NCBI GenBank assembly: GCA_019429385.1
Contig: JAHYIS010000022.1
Span: 1-43,412 of the forward strand
Direction of reading: 5' to 3'
Length of the DNA stretch: 43,412 bases
Origin: ANME-2 cluster archaeon
Lineage (GTDB): Archaea; Halobacteriota; Methanosarcinia; Methanosarcinales; Methanocomedenaceae
Made by a program: the position numbers and the translations under genes. Below are positions 15,124 through 23,739 of this stretch, in pieces (within the stretch, counting starts at the first letter, position 1; each line of letters starts with the position of its first letter). The notes below the pieces were generated by a model, which worked only from the letters and a program-made list of their open reading frames with translations, did no database searches and was not told the DNA's origin.

Positions 15124-17913
15124 ATGCAAGAAGACGAATACCAGCTTGAATACTTCTTTGAGAACGGCTTTGTAAGAAAAACCTGTTCAAAATGCAGCAG
15201 TGTATACTGGACACGTGACCCGGACAGGACAACATGCGGAGATGCACCCTGCGACCATTATTCATTCATAGGCGCCCCCGTCTTCAAAGAACAGTATAAC
15301 CTCTCCCAGATGAGGGAGAAATTCCTTTCCTTCTTCGAGGCACGGAAACATACCCGGCTGGACCGCTACCCTGTTATTGCCCGCTGGCGGGACGACATTT
15401 ACCTTACCATCGCCAGCATTGCCGACTTCCAGCCATTCGTGACCTCGGGAATGGTACCACCCCCGGCCAATCCCCTGACCATCAGCCAACCCTGTATCAG
15501 GCTGCCCGACCTGGATTCGGTGGGGCGCAGCGGCCGCCATCTCACCAATTTCGAGATGATGGCACATCACGCTTTTAATGACCCACAGAGGGAAATTTAC
15601 TGGAAGAACGAGACCGTCGCTTACTGTGATGCCCTGCTTACCGAGCTGGGCGCCGACCCAAAAGCTGTGACCTTTAAGGAAGAACCGTGGGCGGGTGGTG
15701 GCAATGCCGGGCCTTGCGTCGAAGTGCTTATAGGCGGTCTTGAGGTGGCCACGCTCGTATTCATGGACCTCAAGCAGCAAAAGGGTGGCAGTATCATTAT
15801 CAAAGGCGACCCATATGTGAAAATGGACAATTACATCGTGGATACCGGTTACGGTCTTGAGCGGTTCGTATGGGCCAGCAAGGGTTCGCCAACTATCTAT
15901 GATGCAGTGTTCCCCGAAATTGTCAGTAAACTCATGGAAATGGCAGGGGTGGAGCATAAGCTGGACGACCCCGTGTATGCCAATATCCTTGCCCAGAATG
16001 CAAAGCTTGCAGGAATGATGGACATTACGGGACATGCAAACCTTACAGAACTCCGCAAGAAGGTGGCTGCAAATATCGGCATTGAAGTAGAAACGCTCCA
16101 GACCATTATGGAACCTGTGGAACGAGTGTACGCCATAGCCGACCACAGCAGATGCCTTGCCTTCATGTTCGGGGATGGCATCATTCCCTCTAACGTGAAA
16201 GCGGGATACCTGGCACGGCTGGTATTGCGCAGGACCCTGCGCCTTATGGCTGAAGCCGGAATGAAGGTGCCACTATCCGATATTGTTACCATGCAGATCG
16301 ACAATATGCCCGAATATCCCGAGTTCAGGGAGCGGCTGGGTACCATTGTGGAGATACTTGGCAGGGAAGAGGAGAAATATGCTGATACCCTCGAACGGGG
16401 GCGGCGATTGGTAGCAAAGACAGCACGCCATTATATGGACAAAGGTGAGCAATTCCCGCTGAATGAGGTCATCCAGATGTACGATACTCATGGCATACCC
16501 CCTGAAATAACGGCAGAGGTGGCCAGGGAGATCGGCCTGAGGATAGACCTGCCCGATACATTTTATTCACTTGTGGCTGAAAGCCACAGTAAAGCGGAAG
16601 AGAAGGAAGAAATAGCAGTGGCAATTCCCGGTATTGAGGGAATTCCCCCTACAGAGAGGTCATATTATTACCAGCCAGAAGAGCTTGAATTCGAGGCAAA
16701 AGTGGTTGCAGTGGTGGACGGTAATATTATTCTTGACAGGACACAGTTCTATCCCGAAGGCGGTGGACAGCCCCATGACCATGGTGTGATCACAAAAGGG
16801 GATACAACATATCATGTGGTGGATGTCCAGATAGGACAGGGAGTGATATTACATACGGTCACAGAGGATAACATTGACCTGAAACCGGGGGATATAGTTG
16901 ACGGTTCGGTGGACAGTAAGAGACGGATGGCCCATATGCGGCACCATACTGCCACCCATGTGGTGAACGATGCCGCCAAGACGGTACTGGGCAAACATAT
17001 CTGGCAGGCCGGTGCCCAGAAAAGCGCGGACAGAGCACGTCTGGACCTTTCTCATTTCAAACGTATCACGAATGATGAATTAAAGAAAATAGAACTTATA
17101 GCCAATCAATCGGTAATGGCCAACATCCCGGTGGAGATCACCTGGATGGACAGGACCGAGGCTGAACAGAAATTCGGGTTCGTTCTCTACCAGGGTGGTG
17201 TGCCTCCCGGTAAACAGATACGGGTGCTCAAAGTGGGAGATGATGTGGAGGCTTGCGGCGGGACCCATGTGAGCAATACCGGGCTTATCGGTCCCATCAA
17301 GATACTGAAGACCGAGCGGATACAGGATGGCGTTGAGCGGCTGGAATATGCGGCAGGAGAGGCTGCTGTGAAGCGCTGGCAGGAGCTGGACGACCTGCTG
17401 CGCCTGAGTGCTGATGTATTTGATGTGACACTTGAACACCTACCAGAGACTTCTGCCAGATTCTTCAATGAATGGAAGGAGTTCAAGAAGGAAACTTCAA
17501 GGCTAAAGGAAGAATTAGCGATAGCTAGAGCTGCAAGTTACATTTCAAAAGCTAAAAAAGATAAAAAAAATGTAATTAAAGGTGTAATAATAGTTAAGGA
17601 AAAATTTAATGGAGCTAATGTTGAAGAACTAGTGAAACTCGCAAGCGAATTAACAGGAGACCCAGATGTAGTTGCACTATTAGGAAGTAAATTTGAAGGT
17701 GCAAAGATTGTAGTAGCATTTGGGCAATATGCTCTGCCAAAATCTATAAATAAGGTTCATTCAGGCGACCTTGTCCGGGAGATGTCTAAAGTCGTGGGCG
17801 GCGGCGGCGGCGGCAGGCCCGAACTGGCACAGGGTGGCGGTCCCGATGATGGTAAGATCGCTGAGGCTCTGGAGCGAGGGGTGGAAATGCTTCGGGAAAG
17901 CCTGGGCCAATGA
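15124..17913 (+). CDS. alaS: Alanyl-tRNA synthetase, archaeal type
   Basis: A 929-residue enzyme that charges tRNA-Ala and edits mischarged Ser/Gly. The N terminus has the archaeal-specific zinc-finger-like C-S-K-C...C-G-D-A-P-C. The class II catalytic core follows (R-x-x-D...F-E-M-M-A-H-H-A-F). The editing domain has H-H-T-A-T-H (His608, His612) and C-G-G-T-H (Cys711, His715). The C-Ala domain ends with a glycine-rich G-G-G-G-G-G-R-P-E segment and DHHA1-type sequence. Start ATG at 15124 is preceded by AGGGAA. Length and order are normal. Residues ~793-880 are encoded by strikingly AT-rich codons, unlike either flank, without breaking the frame (see findings). The gene is monocistronic and convergent with cofE. 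Confidence 0.97.
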   Translation: MQEDEYQLEYFFENGFVRKTCSKCSSVYWTRDPDRTTCGDAPCDHYSFIGAPVFKEQYNLSQMREKFLSFFEARKHTRLDRYPVIARWRDDIYLTIASIADFQPFVTSGMVPPPANPLTISQPCIRLPDLDSVGRSGRHLTNFEMMAHHAFNDPQREIYWKNETVAYCDALLTELGADPKAVTFKEEPWAGGGNAGPCVEVLIGGLEVATLVFMDLKQQKGGSIIIKGDPYVKMDNYIVDTGYGLERFVWASKGSPTIYDAVFPEIVSKLMEMAGVEHKLDDPVYANILAQNAKLAGMMDITGHANLTELRKKVAANIGIEVETLQTIMEPVERVYAIADHSRCLAFMFGDGIIPSNVKAGYLARLVLRRTLRLMAEAGMKVPLSDIVTMQIDNMPEYPEFRERLGTIVEILGREEEKYADTLERGRRLVAKTARHYMDKGEQFPLNEVIQMYDTHGIPPEITAEVAREIGLRIDLPDTFYSLVAESHSKAEEKEEIAVAIPGIEGIPPTERSYYYQPEELEFEAKVVAVVDGNIILDRTQFYPEGGGQPHDHGVITKGDTTYHVVDVQIGQGVILHTVTEDNIDLKPGDIVDGSVDSKRRMAHMRHHTATHVVNDAAKTVLGKHIWQAGAQKSADRARLDLSHFKRITNDELKKIELIANQSVMANIPVEITWMDRTEAEQKFGFVLYQGGVPPGKQIRVLKVGDDVEACGGTHVSNTGLIGPIKILKTERIQDGVERLEYAAGEAAVKRWQELDDLLRLSADVFDVTLEHLPETSARFFNEWKEFKKETSRLKEELAIARAASYISKAKKDKKNVIKGVIIVKEKFNGANVEELVKLASELTGDPDVVALLGSKFEGAKIVVAFGQYALPKSINKVHSGDLVREMSKVVGGGGGGRPELAQGGGPDDGKIAEALERGVEMLRESLGQ

Positions 17914-18002
17914 GTCCGGGGTCATTTTTCAAGGGTAATACGCGACTATTATAAACCTGGGAAGCTTGATAATTGTCAATACGTACAGTAACATCAGCTG
18001 TA

Positions 18003-18767
18003 TCAATTTGATATATTACTATAATACATACATTCCTTTTTCGTGAATACCGGTATCCCTACATCCTCATCCACGACAATCCCTCCGTTCCCCCTCACAA
18101 CTACCGCCGGTATGCTCTCCCCCGCTTCCCCCATTATCAACTGGGCCGCAGACATAAGATTATCGGCAGTGGCCTTCCTGGTAATAGCAAGTTCCTTCCC
18201 GAAAAGGTCCCTGGTGCCCCTGGCATCTTCCACGGGCAGGACCCCTGAACATCCCAATGCAATACCCACACATCCCAACCGCATGGGCTGGGTGCGGCTA
18301 TCGCCCACAATGACACCAAGGCGGCAGTTGAACTCTTTTTGCAGTTGTTTCCTTATCCGTACAGCACTGGCTGTCGGGTCTTCCGGCAGCAACACCACAC
18401 ACCCTTCAGGGGCATTCGAGCTGTCTATCCCTGCATTGGGTGACATGTTCCCCTTCGTAATTGTCAGTACCGCACCCGGGACACCCCCCAGTATTTCATC
18501 GCATTCCTGAAGCACCAGTTCCATCTCCCTGGGGTCCACGGCATATTTTTCCCCGAGTGCTATTGCCTCCCTGCCAGGTATCACATTCTTCAGGTCCACC
18601 ACCCTCCCTTCAGAAGTAGCCACAGCAGATTCGGCCAGCACCACGATGTCCCCTTCCATGATGGTCAGCCCGCTATCCCTTATCGAATGGATGAGCACGC
18701 TGCCTATATCATCACCCGGCCTGATAAGCGGCGTCTTTATCCCGAATAATTCAAGTTTTTCTGGCAT
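18003..18767 (-). CDS. cofE: Coenzyme F420:L-glutamate ligase
   Basis: CofE adds glutamates to F420-0 using GTP, the late step of coenzyme F420 biosynthesis. The ~254-residue length is normal. Family motifs are visible: an early G-I-K-T-P-L-I-R-P-G-D-D, the L-A-E-S-A-V-A-T-S-E-G-R segment, N-A-G-I-D-S-S-N, and V-G-D-S-R-T-Q-P-x-R-x-G (nucleotide/metal region). I use the ATG at 18767 because it starts two codons inside a GTG at 18773 and gives M-P-E-K as in relatives. It lies about 10 bases after thiC, the last gene of the long minus-strand run. Its presence shows an F420-using organism, consistent with the FrhB-type protein at 12.8 kb. Confidence 0.93.
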   Translation of the reverse strand: MPEKLELFGIKTPLIRPGDDIGSVLIHSIRDSGLTIMEGDIVVLAESAVATSEGRVVDLKNVIPGREAIALGEKYAVDPREMELVLQECDEILGGVPGAVLTITKGNMSPNAGIDSSNAPEGCVVLLPEDPTASAVRIRKQLQKEFNCRLGVIVGDSRTQPMRLGCVGIALGCSGVLPVEDARGTRDLFGKELAITRKATADNLMSAAQLIMGEAGESIPAVVVRGNGGIVVDEDVGIPVFTKKECMYYSNISN

Positions 18768-18777
18768 AAACACTCGA

Positions 18778-20112
18778 TCATAGTATTTTTGACTTTATTG
18801 TCCCTTCTTTTACCATTGACCCGTTGTTACCATTACTACTACTGTCACCAGTATCACCATTCAAAAAATCATGCATGATCTCAAGAGCGCAGAAATCCCC
18901 GCACATAGTACAAGGGCCCCGTTTTGGACACATTTTCGATGCCTTCTCAGGTTCTATAGCATGCTGCATCTGCCCGTCCCAGTCCATCACTGCCCTGGAT
19001 TTAGCCAGTTCCCTATCCTGCTGTCCGGCTCCGAACTTTATGGAATCGCCAATATGCGCAGCAATGCGAAACGCCACCAGGCCTTCCCTCACATCGTCCA
19101 CCGTGGGCAGCCTCAGGTGTTCTGACGGTGTTATATAGCACAGGTAATCAGCACCGGCACCTGCAGCCATGGATGCGCCAACAGCACCGGCAATATGGTC
19201 ATAGCCCACGGCAACGTCGGTTGGCAGCGGTCCGGCAACGAACAGAGGAAAATCCCCCGCATCTTTATGGTATCTCACATACCCGGCCACCTCAGATGCC
19301 TGTACGTGCCCTCCCATACCTTCCACTATCACCTGTACACCTGCAGCGTTCGCTCGTTTTGCCAGTTTCATGTTTGTCAGCATTTCCTGTCGCTGCGGGG
19401 AATCAGGTTTGTCATGGATGCAGCCGCTGCGCATGGTATTGCCCAGTGACAGTACTACATCATTCTTTTTCAGGATATCCATGATAGAATCGAAATTATC
19501 TATGAACGGATTACCGCATTCATTGGTAAGCATGTAGATACTGGTAAAGGAGCCCCCCTTTGATACCATTCCCATGATACGGGGATTGCCTTTCAATTTC
19601 TCGATACAGTCACGCTCGATGCAGTGCAGTACCACAGAACTTGCTCCTTCATCGACCTGGCTTTCAATCGTATTCAACAGGTAATCTTCTGTCATGGAGT
19701 AGATACCCTGCTGTGCCACTGACTGGTAAATGGGGACCGTGGTAATGGGCAGGGTGGTATGCTGGTAGATAGACCGCCTGATAGAGGGGATATCCCCGCC
19801 CATTGACAGGTCGGTCAGGGTATCAGCCCGGTATCTCTCGGCCACCCTGGCCTTTTCAATTTCTTCTTCAGGGTCTATCTTTGCACTGGAAGTACCGATG
19901 TTCACATTGACCTTGGTAGTAGCACCTTTGCCTATTGCCACCGATACCTGGCCCCTGGTCATGATGACCAGGCTCCCCTCTGCTATCCTGCTGAGGACCA
20001 CTTCAGATTCTATACCTTCACAGGATGCAACAGCTTCCATCTGCGGGGTAATAATGCCACATTTTGCCAGTTCTACGTGTGTTTTTCCGTTTTCCATAGT
20101 TCTCACATACAT
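18778..20112 (-). CDS. thiC: ThiC-family radical SAM enzyme (phosphomethylpyrimidine synthase)
   Basis: ThiC rearranges aminoimidazole ribotide to the thiamine pyrimidine HMP-P using an S-adenosylmethionine iron-sulfur radical. The 444-residue sequence has the short archaeal/clostridial architecture and the motifs G-T-S, L-S-M-G-G-D-I, S-V-A-Q-Q-G-I-Y, G-G-S-F-T and G-G-H-V-Q. The C-terminal cluster motif reads C-T-M-C-G-D-F-C, i.e. CX2CX3C, one residue shorter than the CX2CX4C of E. coli ThiC. It ends in an Asn/Ser/Gly-rich tail of ~25 residues. The related BzaF/HbzF enzymes make 5-hydroxybenzimidazole, the lower ligand of methanogen cobamides, so that is a live alternative. It sits 18 bases after metF in the C1 operon. 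Confidence 0.85.
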   Translation of the reverse strand: MYVRTMENGKTHVELAKCGIITPQMEAVASCEGIESEVVLSRIAEGSLVIMTRGQVSVAIGKGATTKVNVNIGTSSAKIDPEEEIEKARVAERYRADTLTDLSMGGDIPSIRRSIYQHTTLPITTVPIYQSVAQQGIYSMTEDYLLNTIESQVDEGASSVVLHCIERDCIEKLKGNPRIMGMVSKGGSFTSIYMLTNECGNPFIDNFDSIMDILKKNDVVLSLGNTMRSGCIHDKPDSPQRQEMLTNMKLAKRANAAGVQVIVEGMGGHVQASEVAGYVRYHKDAGDFPLFVAGPLPTDVAVGYDHIAGAVGASMAAGAGADYLCYITPSEHLRLPTVDDVREGLVAFRIAAHIGDSIKFGAGQQDRELAKSRAVMDWDGQMQHAIEPEKASKMCPKRGPCTMCGDFCALEIMHDFLNGDTGDSSSNGNNGSMVKEGTIKSKIL

Positions 20113-20130
20113 GTAGTTACAATAATTCGT

Positions 20131-21000
20131 TCAGTCCAGGCCGCACATCTCAAGCAGCCGCCTGGTATTTCCCTGTCCGCCGACAGGCATGATATGTATG
20201 CCCCGGCAGTGTTGCCTGATCCTGGCTATGGTTTCGGCTGCGATTTCCAGCCCTTCTGATACCGGGTCTGATGCTGCTTCCATTCTTCTCATATCATCTT
20301 CGGGGATGGTAACACCCGGTATCTTCTCATTCATGAACCTGGCGCTCCGGGCAGACTTTAAGGGTATGATACCGGCAATAAGCGGTATTCCGGTACTTTT
20401 CATAACATCTGCGAACTCATGGAACACTTCTGCATCGAACACAGCCTGGGTCTGGATAAAACGGGCTTTTGCCGATACTTTTTTATTGAGCTTAAGCAAT
20501 TGCAGCGCCAGCGGCCTGGCACCGGGATTTGCCACCGCACCGGCACACAGGGATGTGGGACCATCAATGGGCTCATCCTGGAAATCGAGTCCATTGTTCA
20601 TCTTTTCAATCATCTGCAACAACTGCACAGAATCCAGGTCAAATACCGGTTTGGCTGATGGCTGGTCACCCATGGTCGGGTAGTCACCTGACATAGCCAG
20701 TACATTACGTATTCCCAGTGCATGGGCTGCCAGCAGGTCGGACTGGAGTGCCAGCCTGTTACGGTCCCTGCACGTTATGTGCATAATAGTAGTAAATCCG
20801 GCCTCTTCCAGCCTGTGGCAGAGTACCATGGGAGACATCCGCATCATGGCACGCTGGTTATCTGTGACATTCACGGCATCCACCAGGCCCTGCAGTTGAT
20901 GGCTTTCGGCCAGTACTCCTGATAGGTCAGTACCTCTGGGCGGACTGACCTCGGCAGTTATTATGAATTTCCCTGAATCCAGCACATCCGCAAATCCCAT
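20131..21000 (-). CDS. metF: 5,10-methylenetetrahydrofolate reductase
   Basis: A 289-residue TIM-barrel flavoprotein that reduces methylene-H4F to methyl-H4F. The family pattern is clear: I-T-A-E-V-S-P-P-R-G-T-D near the N terminus, V-N-V-T-D-N-Q-R-A, a central H-I-T-C-R-D-R-N-R-L-A-L-Q-S-D-L-L, and V-L-A-M-S-G-D-Y-P. I choose the ATG at 21000 because a perfect AGGAGG (21013-21008) lies seven bases upstream; the frame's earlier ATGs lie inside metV. It is coupled to metV, whose stop is two bases away. In some alkane-oxidising archaea MetF is thought to replace Mer on H4MPT; here the folate-specific neighbours favour a H4F role. Confidence 0.93.
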   Translation of the reverse strand: MGFADVLDSGKFIITAEVSPPRGTDLSGVLAESHQLQGLVDAVNVTDNQRAMMRMSPMVLCHRLEEAGFTTIMHITCRDRNRLALQSDLLAAHALGIRNVLAMSGDYPTMGDQPSAKPVFDLDSVQLLQMIEKMNNGLDFQDEPIDGPTSLCAGAVANPGARPLALQLLKLNKKVSAKARFIQTQAVFDAEVFHEFADVMKSTGIPLIAGIIPLKSARSARFMNEKIPGVTIPEDDMRRMEAASDPVSEGLEIAAETIARIRQHCRGIHIMPVGGQGNTRRLLEMCGLD

Positions 21001-21001
21001 C

Positions 21002-21622
21002 TTACAGCCTCCTGTCATGGCACACCGGTGGCCTGGTATCATCCAGTAATGCTAACAAACCCCTGCTATCAAGGGTCTCGAATATCCTGGCCCAGATACA
21101 TTTCCGCCCCCCTACCTCGCAGTCTCCGTCACTGGAGCCGCCGCAGGGCCCATTTACCTGGGATTTGGGACAGCCTGATTTCGGGCACAGTCCCGCATAT
21201 ATGGCCACATCGCATTCCCCGCACATACTGCACAACCCCTCAGAGATATCATCTCCAAGAGCGCCGCCGATGGATGTAGTATCAAGGCCGGGCAGCACGG
21301 GTTTACCTGAGATACGGCCCAGCAATGAAACACCGGCACCGCAGCTCAGCACAAGCAGTGCGCTGGCCTGTGCAAGTGCAGGAACTTCCTCACTCAACTC
21401 ATCCCATGACGTGGCACTGCAGGCATGTTTTACCATTTTGCCGTCAAGCACGTCAAGGCCGTGGCTGCGCAGTTCATCTACCAGACTGGTCACCTGGGTT
21501 TCACCTCCGGTCTGTATCTTACGGGCGCATATGCCACAACCAACCACGCAGATAGGTGAAGGTGCGAACTTCTCAAGCATGGTGAGTATTTCTTCGATTG
21601 TCTTTGGGCGTGTAATTATCAT
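21002..21622 (-). CDS. metV: MetV, zinc/iron-sulfur partner of methylene-H4F reductase
   Basis: A 206-residue cysteine-rich protein of the methylene-tetrahydrofolate reductase C-terminal-domain family. Visible motifs are I-C-V-V-G-C-G-I-C near residues 25-32, L-V-L-S-C-G-A-G in the middle, and a dense C-terminal cluster L-C-S-M-C-G-E-C-D followed by C-P-K-S-G-C-P-K and C-G-G. In acetogens MetV forms a complex with MetF and is required for its activity, probably as an electron-transfer subunit. The gene lies four bases after the folP-like gene and two bases before metF, which supports a MetVF complex. It is soluble; no membrane segment is seen. Confidence 0.9.
   Translation of the reverse strand: MIITRPKTIEEILTMLEKFAPSPICVVGCGICARKIQTGGETQVTSLVDELRSHGLDVLDGKMVKHACSATSWDELSEEVPALAQASALLVLSCGAGVSLLGRISGKPVLPGLDTTSIGGALGDDISEGLCSMCGECDVAIYAGLCPKSGCPKSQVNGPCGGSSDGDCEVGGRKCIWARIFETLDSRGLLALLDDTRPPVCHDRRL
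21008..21013 (-). promoter_or_regulatory. Shine-Dalgarno site fixing the metF start
   Basis: AGGAGG on the minus strand, seven bases before the ATG at 21000 and within the last codons of metV. It decides between the ATG at 21000 and the longer frame starting at 21042. Confidence 0.75.
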
Positions 21623-21626
21623 GCGT

Positions 21627-22850
21627 TCATCCGTACCTGTAGTCAGTATCCCTGAATCGCTGCAGGGTGGATAGTATCAATCCGGATATTAAGGGTAGGT
21701 CCCTTGCCTGACCCTCCAGTTTTGAGGCCAGGCGTTTCAACTGTAACTCAGTCCCCATCACGATAAGGTCTGTGTTCTGGGTCTCGTGTGATACGGCATC
21801 CCTGGGCAGCGCAGCATCACACCCCCGGGATAGAGCTTCCTGTTTTATTATCAGTGCTTCGGTGGTGCTCACATTCGTTATCCTCAGCACCCTGAGGACC
21901 GTCTTGTCTTTCATCACCCGTGAGCCGGTGCCTGTGGTCCCTATCCAGGAAAAGTAACCAGGCGCATCTTCTGTATTGACCACGTCCAGCGCTTCAATGG
22001 AATAACCCGAACCTTCGGAAGAGACGCTATGCCCCCTGATCGCTTCTGCCACCCTGGCGGCATCGGCAGTATCTGCCACGTCATGCGTCCGGATAATATG
22101 CGCACCCTTATAGACTGCAATAGCAGTGGCGGCAATGGAACCCATAAGCCTTTCTGTGGCCGGCTTTCCCAGCACCTCGCCTATGAACGATTTCCTGGAT
22201 ATGGCGACAAGTACCGGTTTGTTGAACACTTTCAGGCGTTCTAACTGGTCAAGAGTCTCAAAATCATACATGGGAGCTTTTTCCGGCAACCATTTCCCGA
22301 TTGCGGGATCGATGATGATGTTACCAGAGGGTATACCTGCATCCTCGCCTGTACGTATTATCCTGCCAAGCGAGCGCATTACGGCATCCATGCCCAACGG
22401 GTCACCGGGCATATGTTCCGATGCCATGACCACTATAGGACAGCCGAATTCACGGGCGACCCTCACCATTGTCGGGTCTGCGGTCAGGCCGCTCACATCA
22501 TTGATAATATGTGCCCCCAACTCAAGTGATTCCCGGGCCAGGTCAGCGAACTGGGTATCCACAGAGATGGGCACTTCCACGGCATCCACAAGCAATTCCA
22601 GTGCCGGGATAAGCCGCCTGCGTTCTTCTTCCTTCGTGATGGTATCAGCGAGCGGCCAGGTAGACCGTGCACCTACGTCCAGCAGGTCTGCACCTTCGGC
22701 CACCATCCGCTGGGCCGTTTCAATGATATGTTCGGACCCGGTCACCGAACCTTTGTAAAATGATTCACTGCTCAGGTTTATAACACCCATTATGCGTACC
22801 GGATGTGCATCTCCCACTCCAATACCAGCAATTTCGGTGTCAACTGCCAT
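21627..22850 (-). CDS. folP: Dihydropteroate synthase-like protein with C-terminal extension
   Basis: A 407-residue protein. The N-terminal ~270 residues are a pterin-binding barrel: M-G-V-I-N-L-S-S-E-S-F-Y-K-G-S aligns with the G-x-L-N-x-x-x-D-S-F motif of DHPS, followed by D-V-G-A-R-S-T, S-V-D-T, I-N-D-V-S-G and S-R-K-S-F-I-G. Almost all substrate-binding motifs of DHPS are present, so condensation of a dihydropterin with p-aminobenzoate is plausible. The C-terminal ~130 residues form an extra alpha/beta domain starting W-I-G-T-T-G-T-G, absent from bacterial FolP. Archaeal DHPS-related proteins of this shape have also been linked to methanopterin. Location between folD and metV makes folate the better guess. 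The start has AGG about 10 bases upstream. Confidence 0.85.
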   Translation of the reverse strand: MAVDTEIAGIGVGDAHPVRIMGVINLSSESFYKGSVTGSEHIIETAQRMVAEGADLLDVGARSTWPLADTITKEEERRRLIPALELLVDAVEVPISVDTQFADLARESLELGAHIINDVSGLTADPTMVRVAREFGCPIVVMASEHMPGDPLGMDAVMRSLGRIIRTGEDAGIPSGNIIIDPAIGKWLPEKAPMYDFETLDQLERLKVFNKPVLVAISRKSFIGEVLGKPATERLMGSIAATAIAVYKGAHIIRTHDVADTADAARVAEAIRGHSVSSEGSGYSIEALDVVNTEDAPGYFSWIGTTGTGSRVMKDKTVLRVLRITNVSTTEALIIKQEALSRGCDAALPRDAVSHETQNTDLIVMGTELQLKRLASKLEGQARDLPLISGLILSTLQRFRDTDYRYG

Positions 22851-22874
22851 ACATCATACCTTATTCATACCCGA

Positions 22875-23732
22875 TTATTCCGATATCCTGCGCGCAGATT
22901 CGAGTGTATGCTGCAACAGGATCGAGATGGTCACAGGACCCACGCCGCCAGGGACCGGGGTGATAAGGGAAACTTTCGGCAGTACAGCCTCAAAGTCCAC
23001 ATCTCCTACCACTTTACCGTCCTTCTGGCCAATTCCAACATCAAAGACTACTGCCCCCTCCTTCACCATGTCAGCCTTGATAAGATGGGGCACGCCGGTA
23101 GCTGAAATGAGGATATCTGCCTGCGCGGTGTATTTTTTCAGGTCATCAGTATATACATGACAGACCGCCACTGTCGCGTTGCGGTTCAGAAGCATGGCTG
23201 CCATGGGTTTGCCAACTACGTTACTGTGTCCTATGATGACCGCGTTCTTCCCTTCTAGTTCCACCCCATACTCTTCCATGGCACGGATGATACCTTTCGG
23301 GGTACAGGGAACCAGTCCTTCCTTTCCTATAAGAAGTTGTCCCATATTGTAAGGAGCAAAGCCATCTGCATCTTTATAGGGTGCAATGGCTTCCATAGCT
23401 GCCTGTGCATCCAGGTGGGGTGGCAGGGGCAGTTGCACAAGAATTGCATGAATATCTTCCCTCTCGTTCAGTGAGTGTATCAGTGCTATCAGTTCTTCCT
23501 GTGTGGAACTGGCGGGCAGGGTGTGGTCCTCTGCATGGATACCGGCACGCTCACATGCCCTGTGCTTGAGCCTCACATACATCTTAGAAGCTTCGTCGTC
23601 GCCCACAAGTATCGTCGACAGCCCCGGAGTGATGCCCTTTTCTTCTTTGAGCAGAGCTACGGCGTTTGCAACTTCCTGTTCGATGTTCTTTGCAAGAGCA
23701 CGGCCGTCTATGAGCTTATTGCCGGATTCCAT
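22875..23732 (-). CDS. folD: Bifunctional methylene-H4F dehydrogenase / methenyl-H4F cyclohydrolase
   Basis: FolD interconverts methylene-, methenyl- and 10-formyl-H4F with NAD(P)+. The 285-residue length from the ATG at 23732 equals the family norm; the frame runs on to 23765 but that overlaps glyA. Motifs: Y-V-R-L-K-H-R-A (catalytic Lys), V-Q-L-P-L-P (C-terminal of the substrate loop), P-C-T-P-K-G, the dinucleotide site [11 protein letters not shown], and the closing [10 protein letters not shown]. Archaea using only methanopterin do not need FolD, so its presence argues for a real folate pool, as shown biochemically for Methanosarcina barkeri. It starts 8 bases after glyA stops. Confidence 0.96.
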   Translation of the reverse strand: MESGNKLIDGRALAKNIEQEVANAVALLKEEKGITPGLSTILVGDDEASKMYVRLKHRACERAGIHAEDHTLPASSTQEELIALIHSLNEREDIHAILVQLPLPPHLDAQAAMEAIAPYKDADGFAPYNMGQLLIGKEGLVPCTPKGIIRAMEEYGVELEGKNAVIIGHSNVVGKPMAAMLLNRNATVAVCHVYTDDLKKYTAQADILISATGVPHLIKADMVKEGAVVFDVGIGQKDGKVVGDVDFEAVLPKVSLITPVPGGVGPVTISILLQHTLESARRISE

Positions 23733-23739
23733 TATTATC

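Noticed and set aside
15262-16146. A 294-codon minus-strand frame under alaS
   Set aside because: It is a shadow of the strongly conserved alaS frame; its translation is His/Val-rich with no family signature.
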